Positions 20,680 through 25,171 of a stretch of DNA of 25,171 nucleotides are shown in pieces (the stretch's first letter is position 1; every line of letters starts with the position of its first letter). Source of the stretch: Kipferlia bialata. Lineage: Eukaryota; Fornicata. Where the stretch lies: positions 1 through 25,171 of the forward strand of contig BDIP01000029.1 in NCBI GenBank assembly GCA_003568945.1. Reading direction: 5' to 3'. A program made the translations under genes and the position numbers. Below the pieces are notes generated by a model that saw only the letters and a list, made by a program, of their open reading frames with translations, did no database searches and was not told where the DNA came from.

Positions 20680-22498
20680 ATGATTCGCGATATATTGATC
20701 GTGAACCGGCATTCTGGCCTCATTGAGTTCCAAAAGCGGTTTTTGTCGGTTGTGCCGCAACCACTGGGTACTGCGTCCCTCCTAGCCGCTCTGTTGCATC
20801 TAGTGGAGGATACCGTGCGGTTACCGATGCGTTCCATTAGGATGGGGTCTATATCGGTATCATTTGCCCTTCCGGCCACCCCTCTCTCTTCCTACCAGCC
20901 TGCTTCCCACCCTGCCCGTGGGGCTCACTCTCCACCCCCTCGGACACCTAAGGGTGACCAGCTCTTTGCTGCTCTGTTCCATGACAGTAGCGATGACCCG
21001 AAGGTGTGTCAGAGGCTGGCAAAGTGTATACTGAGAAGTCTCAGTAGTATGAGTGCGGACGGTAAGCCCATGGGACGTGACGCCCGGGCTATGCGTGGGG
21101 GTAAGGCTGGTGGTAAGAAGGGCTTGCGGTTGCAGATGGCGATGGAGCTGCCCAAGGCTGTGCGTCTGTGCATCCGTGACACCCTGACCACCCTTCTGCA
21201 CTGCAGTGAGAGTGTGCACTCCACTGCTCTGGTGCTGCCCCTCTCCTCGGAGGACACGGTCTCCTCGGCATCCTTCTCATTCATATCCAGCGCCAGTAGC
21301 AGCCAACAGGTATGCTCAGACACTGTTGGGTGGATCTCTATAATTCTATCTATCTCTTTCTTTATGAATCTGACCCCCACAGGTCATTCTCCCCGCCCCC
21401 CCAGGTGGTAGTGGGCACAGCAGGCAGCGGTCTCACCAGTACCAGCACCACAGACCCCGCACCGCTGCCCCAGTGGTGACTCTGTCCAGTACGGGTGGAC
21501 AGGTGGGTGTCAGGAGTGGGATTGGGTTGGCCTAGACACAGTCCATATTATGTATCCCATTCGCATATGTGCATATATATACTGTTGTGGGCAGGCGTAG
21601 TCCGGTATACCCCCCCCCCCCGCAACCTCTATGTGCTCTCTCCCGACGTATCCTCTCTCATCTCATCTATGCCTCTCACCCTCAGTCTAGCATTGCTAGG
21701 CGGTCTGGCCCTAGTTCCATCACCCTCCGCAACTTCCACTCCCGGCCTGTGGGTTCGTCTGAGGCCAGGCGCCCCTCCACGGCCTCTGCCTCAGACACTT
21801 CAGTATCAATGTCCCAGGATACACCCAAGCCCAGGGTGGGGGGGAGCATGTCCATGAGGGGCAGACGTCAGCCCCTGAGGGGTGGCACCACTCCCTCTGT
21901 GACCATGGGCGCCAAGGCCTCGTCCCTCTCCATGTCCAAGACCCCTCTGCACATGTACACAGTGCAGAGTGCCAGCCACAGGAGGGTGGTGTACCACAAG
22001 CCCGAGGTGCTGTCTCTGGTGACCAGGCTGGACTACCTCATCAACACGGTGTCAGACGTCGCAGCCCTGGGGAATGCACCCCCGGCACGTCTAGTCTTCA
22101 CCTCTGGTATCACTCTAGGCAGAGAGAGGGGCAGGGGGAGGGGGGATGAGATGGAGAGCCCCAGCATACTGGCAGCCGGGAGGGGTGTCAAGAGCGAGGG
22201 GGATCTGCTTGACATCTCTGATCCTGCCCCCCCTGAGACAGTCACGGAGCTGAGGGCTGTGAGGGGCACGTACCTGGTGGCCCTGTACGAGAGGGAGGCC
22301 TCTGTGGCTGTATCCCCTTCAGTGGCAGAGGCTGATGAGGGAGAGGAGGGAGAGGAGGGAGAGGAGGGGGGCGCCGTGTCTCTCTCCCCCTCCCCCGCTG
22401 AGGACACTGTCAATGTGGTGGATGTGGCCATGACCCGTGCTCTGTTAGAGCTGGGCCAGTTGCTGCAGGTGCTGTCAGTGCTCGAGGGGTCCTGCTAG
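20680..22498 (+). CDS. uncharacterised 520-residue protein with longin-like N-terminus, three exons
   Basis: The function is unknown. Exons are 20680-21309, 21383-21502 and 21686-22498; both junctions are phase 0, with donors GTATGC and GTGGGT and acceptors CTGACCCCCACAG and CTCACCCTCAG. The N-terminus (MIRDILIVNRHSGLIEFQKR, then a helix TASLLAALLHLVEDTV and IRMGSISVSFAL) has the strand-strand-helix-strand order and the 'front-edge' I-x-I-N-x-x-G-L-x-x-F pattern of longin/roadblock-type domains of membrane-traffic proteins. This is a fold guess, not a family match. The middle is Ser/Arg/Pro-rich and probably disordered (about 205-310). A conserved-looking stretch follows (HRRVVYHKPEVLSLVTRLDY), then an acidic EGEE repeat near 465-475 and a C-terminal helix rich in Leu. 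An alternative acceptor at 21402-21403 would remove 21 nt (seven codons) in frame. Confidence 0.75.
21610..21621. repeat. 12-nt poly-C tract in intron 2 of the longin-like gene
   Basis: This sense-strand poly-C run lies in the intron at 21503-21685, about 65 nt upstream of its acceptor. Confidence 0.9.
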
Positions 22499-22779
22499 GC
22501 CACTCCCTCGTGTGTTGGGCACTAGTCTGTCCCTGAGTCCTGACCAGCTTGTGTTGTGTGTACCATACCTGTTCACCCCCTCTGTCCATGTCTCTGACCC
22601 TCTCCCTATGGGAAGGTGTCAGTGAGTGGCTGTGTGTTTGTTATGTGGGTTGTCTGTGTTACTGTTTCTTGTCTTGTTTGTAAATGTTTCTTGTCTGGTC
22701 ATCGTGATGCGGGGTTTCATGTGTTCATACGGATACACTTCACACTATACTATTACTCATTATGCATCTATTCACCGCT

Positions 22780-22827
22780 CGTGATCAGTGGGCAACTGAT
22801 TATGCTTATCACTGGCCGGTCAGCACG
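22780..22827 (-). promoter_or_regulatory. weak SECIS candidate
   Basis: Read on the minus strand, CGTG is followed by CTGAC, 11 nt, AA, 18 nt, TGAT and CACG. The CGTG/CACG ends can pair, the two TGA triplets sit opposite each other, and TGAT/ATCA pairs beneath the AA-containing loop. Order and spacing fit a eukaryotic SECIS (UGAN quartet plus apical AA). Helix II has several mismatches, however, so this may be chance. Confidence 0.25.
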
Positions 22828-22834
22828 GCATAGA

Positions 22835-22881
22835 GACTGGTGCATGGTATGCCGGGTTGGTGTGACACCATGCACCCAGTC
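22835..22881. other. 16-bp near-perfect hairpin just after the selenoprotein stop codon
   Basis: The arms are 22835-22850 and 22865-22881 and are complementary over 16 pairs with one bulged base and a 14-nt loop. On the minus strand the hairpin begins 10 nt after the TAG stop of the Sep15/SelM-like gene. It lacks the TGA/GA quartet of a standard SECIS, so it could be an atypical recoding element, a 3'-end processing structure or an unrelated palindrome. Confidence 0.8.
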
Positions 22882-22891
22882 TACCTTGGGT

Positions 22892-23560
22892 CTACTCCAG
22901 CCTGGCACCGATGTCGGTGAGGGCATCGATGATGTCACTCTCGGACATGGTCTGGGGGGAGAGAGAGAGAGGTGCGTGGACGGTGAAGAGGTGTATGCAT
23001 ACATATGCGTGACAATATATAGAAGCACCATCCACATACCTTGGATACCCTCAGCTTGTTTCCAAACAGCTCTCCGTCCCTGGGATAAGAAAATCACGGA
23101 GGGGGAAAGGGAGAGGAGTATGACATTGATTAGGTATGATGATGACAAGACAATGACAGGTCGTACTTTGTGAAGAGGAAGAAGGGGTTTCCGGTACGGT
23201 AGTTGATCTCAAGGTCAAACAGGGCTACGGACTCGCCACGGACGAATTTCTGGGGTGAGGATCAAGTTGTGCAACTGAGATGGATCGATTGACTGGGATA
23301 CCACACTGACAGTCACCAGAGAGTAGAGAGTGACCCCTGCGTACCTTCAGACCGGGCCAGCCCTTCATACGTCATCCTGCTGGTGTGTAGAGCTTGGCCT
23401 GCACTGCGGCAGTCATGGGCACCTCCTCTGTCTCGCTGGCATCAGCGCCAGTCCTCACCCCATCGACATAGAGTGGGGCCCCGGCCTCACGCAGACAGGC
23501 TACGGAGGTCACGAGGACGAGGAGGAGGGCCACGATTGCAAGCAACCGGGCTGATCTCAT
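22892..23560 (-). CDS. Sep15/SelM-family selenoprotein with in-frame TGA (Sec63), four exons
   Basis: Sep15 and SelM are ER-lumen thioredoxin-fold redox proteins. Exons are 23560-23345, 23249-23167, 23079-23040 and 22951-22892, all in phase, giving 132 residues. Residues 1-21 are a clear signal peptide with probable cleavage after SVA. A TGA at 23374-23372 interrupts the frame at residue 63. The sequence around it, AKLYTPAG-U-RMKGWPGLKKFV, lines up with human SELENOF ILEVCG-U-KLGRFPQVQAFV. Downstream, LFDLEINYRTGNPFFLFTKD matches the family strand LQIKYVRGSDPVLKLLDD, ending in a helix (SESDIIDALTDIGARL). The Cys normally two residues before Sec is Ala, and the only Cys in the protein is residue 22, at the predicted mature N-terminus. 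The Cys-rich N-terminal domain of Sep15 is absent, so the protein is closer in layout to SelM. There is no KDEL-like tail. Reading TGA as a stop would leave 62 residues and orphan three well-formed exons. Confidence 0.88.
23372..23374 (-). other. putative selenocysteine codon (TGA)
   Basis: This in-frame TGA occupies the position of Sec in the Sep15/SelM family (C-G-U or C-G-G-U in animals, here A-G-U). No splice donor or acceptor is placed to remove it. TGA is used as an ordinary stop elsewhere in the window (11824-11826), so general reassignment is unlikely. Confidence 0.85.
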
Positions 23561-24041
23561 AATTTGGATCGCAAGGTGGGGGTGGGTCTCTGTGTTGGCA
23601 AGCTCGACTTGAAGGAGAAGATAAATGTCAACTCTTGGTCTCAACGTTTTTGAATCTTCTGTACTACACCCTTTCATAACAGAGAGGGAGGCCTTGCAGA
23701 AGAGGGTTCTATTTGACAGCCACCTATGCAGCCTCTTCTCTCATATACTACATGCTTCCGTGCCTCTCGGAAGTAACACCGTGGATCCCCATACTGATCC
23801 AAGGATCCTTTACGAAAATACACAACCTTCAATTACACTGCACCCTTGTATCCTACGGAGTGTTTCGAGTCTACTTCTTCCCCTGTGGGATCTTGAGACT
23901 CACGATGGGGTGCCTGTGGTGAGGATAGTAACTCACAATCCACTTATTCAATGCCAAGAATGGACACAACAATTATTATATTTGTTGTATATTTGAAATA
24001 TCCACTATTTGCTATTCAATTGTTATTCATGAGTGAAGCAT
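23561..24041. other. spacer between calcineurin B and the selenoprotein gene
   Basis: These 481 nt separate two tandem minus-strand genes. They should hold the calcineurin B 3' end and the selenoprotein promoter and leader. The part at about 23960-24030 is AT-rich. In-frame codons continue upstream of the selenoprotein ATG but look like leader. I see no repeat, RNA gene or convincing ORF; a plus-strand frame of 123 codons has no support. Confidence 0.6.
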
Positions 24042-25096
24042 CTAGTGCACTATGCCGTACCTGGTTGTGTCTGCCTGTGCACATGCATCCATGAACTCAG
24101 CCTGGGGTGGGATTTACAGGTATCACTCATACAGTCCCTAAACAAGATGAACACTGATCCCCATCCATATGGCTAGGTAATCATACACGCGATTAGTCTC
24201 GCAAGTACCTTTGACAGCCTCCCGTCCCCGTCTGTGTCTGCATCTCTGATGGTCTTGTCAACTACCTAGAGGGTGGGTAACAGCAAAATTGGTAACATTA
24301 GATTTTAGTTGACTGAAACTGACTATACCACTGGCTGTGCATACATCTGTACCTGCTGCAGCTGTGTGTCGTCCAGGTTGTCTGCCACCATGTAGGACAT
24401 CACCTTGAACAGCTCACTGTTGCCAATGTAGCCGTCCTAGGGGGTAAGAGAGTGAGAGAGAGGGGAGCAGGGGGGATGAATGTTATGAATGGCATCAATG
24501 GTCAGGATATCTTGGATACATGCCACCCACCCCATCCAGGTCGTAGAGTCTGAATGCAAACTCGAGCTTGGCCTCTCTCTGGCCAGGGGAGGTGAGGAGA
24601 GACAGGGCGCCTAGGGGTGGGGGCATGGAGAGAAGTAGACGAAAGAAGAAGGGCATACATACTAATGTACATGTGTATAGAGAGAAAGAGATAGATAACA
24701 TGATGGTAGAAGAGTGGAAGGGGTGGGGTTCAGACAAATGCATTACTGACGCTACCTAGGAACTCTCCAAAGTCCAAAGACTCGTTAGAGTCCACATCGA
24801 TGGCTGCAAAGATACGTCGCATCAGTGGGGTCATCTCTATTCCCTGTTTCTCTAACTCCTCAATCTCTGGGGTGAGAACCAGCACACACAAAGGTAGGAA
24901 TACAACTGTCATCCAGTGATACGATAGAGAAGTGGGGACAGTATTCAACAGGCTCTTAGGAAGCGTATGGACACTGAAGAGTAATACTTACTATCCGCAC
25001 TATAGTATAACAACTCCTACATACCGAGTGTGCCGGAGTTGTCTGCGTCGATTGCTGTGAATGTGCTGTACAACAGCTTCAACTCGTCATTGGAGA
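24042..25096 (-). CDS. calcineurin B (regulatory subunit of protein phosphatase 2B), last six exons
   Basis: Calcineurin B is the four-EF-hand calcium sensor that activates the phosphatase calcineurin A. Visible exons are 25096-25025, 24866-24756, 24610-24531, 24436-24353, 24265-24209 and 24101-24042, all in phase. The EF loops are DADNSGTLEIEE, DVDSNESLDFGE, DLDGDGYIGNSE and DTDGDGRLSKAE. Loops 1, 3 and 4 are canonical; loop 2 has Glu for the usual Gly at position 6. The segments KLEFAFRLYDLDGDGYI and NLDDTQLQQVVDKTI match the family closely (human LRFAFRIYDMDKDGYI, NLKDTQLQQIVDKTI), which favours calcineurin B over CHP or CBL relatives. The first exon, with the start and any myristoylation glycine, lies beyond the right edge. 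The C-terminus as read (TTRYGIVH, TAG stop) is short; GTACGG within it could instead be a donor to another exon. Confidence 0.92.
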
Positions 25097-25133
25097 CTGG
25101 GGGTAAGAGGCAGAAAGGGGAGGTGGGATAAGA

Positions 25134-25153
25134 GGGGGGGGGGGGGGGGGGGG
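25134..25153. repeat. 20-nt G homopolymer (sense-strand poly-C) in a calcineurin B intron
   Basis: This long G run lies upstream, in the gene's sense, of the acceptor CTTACCCCCAG at about 25097-25108. It is poly-C on the transcribed strand. The intron's donor is outside the window. Confidence 0.92.
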
Positions 25154-25171
25154 AGGGAATGAAAAGGGGTC

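Larger units (their letters stand above)
22499..22891. other. convergent spacer holding the selenoprotein 3' UTR
   Basis: These 393 nt lie between the stop codons of the longin-like gene (plus) and the selenoprotein (minus). The minus strand here is where a SECIS element would be expected. The segment contains a strong hairpin at 22835-22881 and a weaker SECIS-like arrangement at 22780-22827, described separately. No supported ORF or RNA gene is present. Confidence 0.7.

Noticed and set aside
22616-23173. 185-codon plus-strand open frame
   Set aside because: It lies antisense to the selenoprotein exons and 3' UTR, is rich in odd Cys/aromatic runs and matches nothing.
23372-23560. A 62-residue secreted peptide ending at the TGA
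   Set aside because: Family-like sequence and three in-phase introns continue directly after the TGA, so the short reading is very likely an artefact of treating Sec as stop.
23625-23996. 123-codon plus-strand frame in the selenoprotein upstream region
   Set aside because: No family resemblance, and it would overlap the promoter and leader of the minus-strand gene.

Overview
The window is nuclear DNA from a unicellular eukaryote with many short introns. Every splice junction I could place is GT-AG. Introns are mostly 53-173 nt, and nearly all acceptors carry a compact pyrimidine-A-C-rich block (CTCACCCCAG, TTACCCCCTAG, CTGACCCCCAG) in which the likely branch-point A lies only about 6-10 nt from the AG. 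Fused branch-point/acceptor sites of this kind are known from metamonads such as Giardia and Trichomonas. Dense introns with this motif make me suspect a free-living fornicate of the Kipferlia type; this is an inference from style, not a species identification.

Layout, left to right: (1) 76-7647, minus: 19 exons of GCN1, the HEAT-repeat activator of the GCN2 stress kinase; the 3' end runs off the left edge. (2) 8044-11826, plus: a two-exon, 1237-residue protein ending in a long Cys-rich pentapeptide-repeat solenoid. (3) 12043-15145, plus: an 11-exon SF3A1 (U2 snRNP splicing factor) with two SURP modules, an apparently intact zinc-binding knuckle and a C-terminal ubiquitin-like domain. (4) 15454-20151, minus: an intronless 1565-residue protein I do not recognise. 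(5) 20680-22498, plus: a three-exon, 520-residue protein whose N-terminus resembles a longin-type domain. (6) 22892-23560, minus: a four-exon secreted selenoprotein of the Sep15/SelM family, read through an in-frame TGA. (7) 24042-25096, minus: the last six exons of calcineurin B; its 5' end lies beyond the right edge.

The genes do not form one pathway. GCN1, SF3A1 and calcineurin B are housekeeping genes. The pairs GCN1/pentapeptide and 1565-aa/longin-like are divergent and share short upstream regions; SF3A1/1565-aa and longin-like/selenoprotein are convergent. The most notable find is the selenoprotein: the TGA is flanked by family-like sequence, the exons after it splice in frame, and the usual partner Cys is replaced by Ala. 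It implies that this organism decodes selenocysteine. Conserved genes carry about 3-11 introns per kb of coding sequence, while the two large lineage-specific genes carry none or one.
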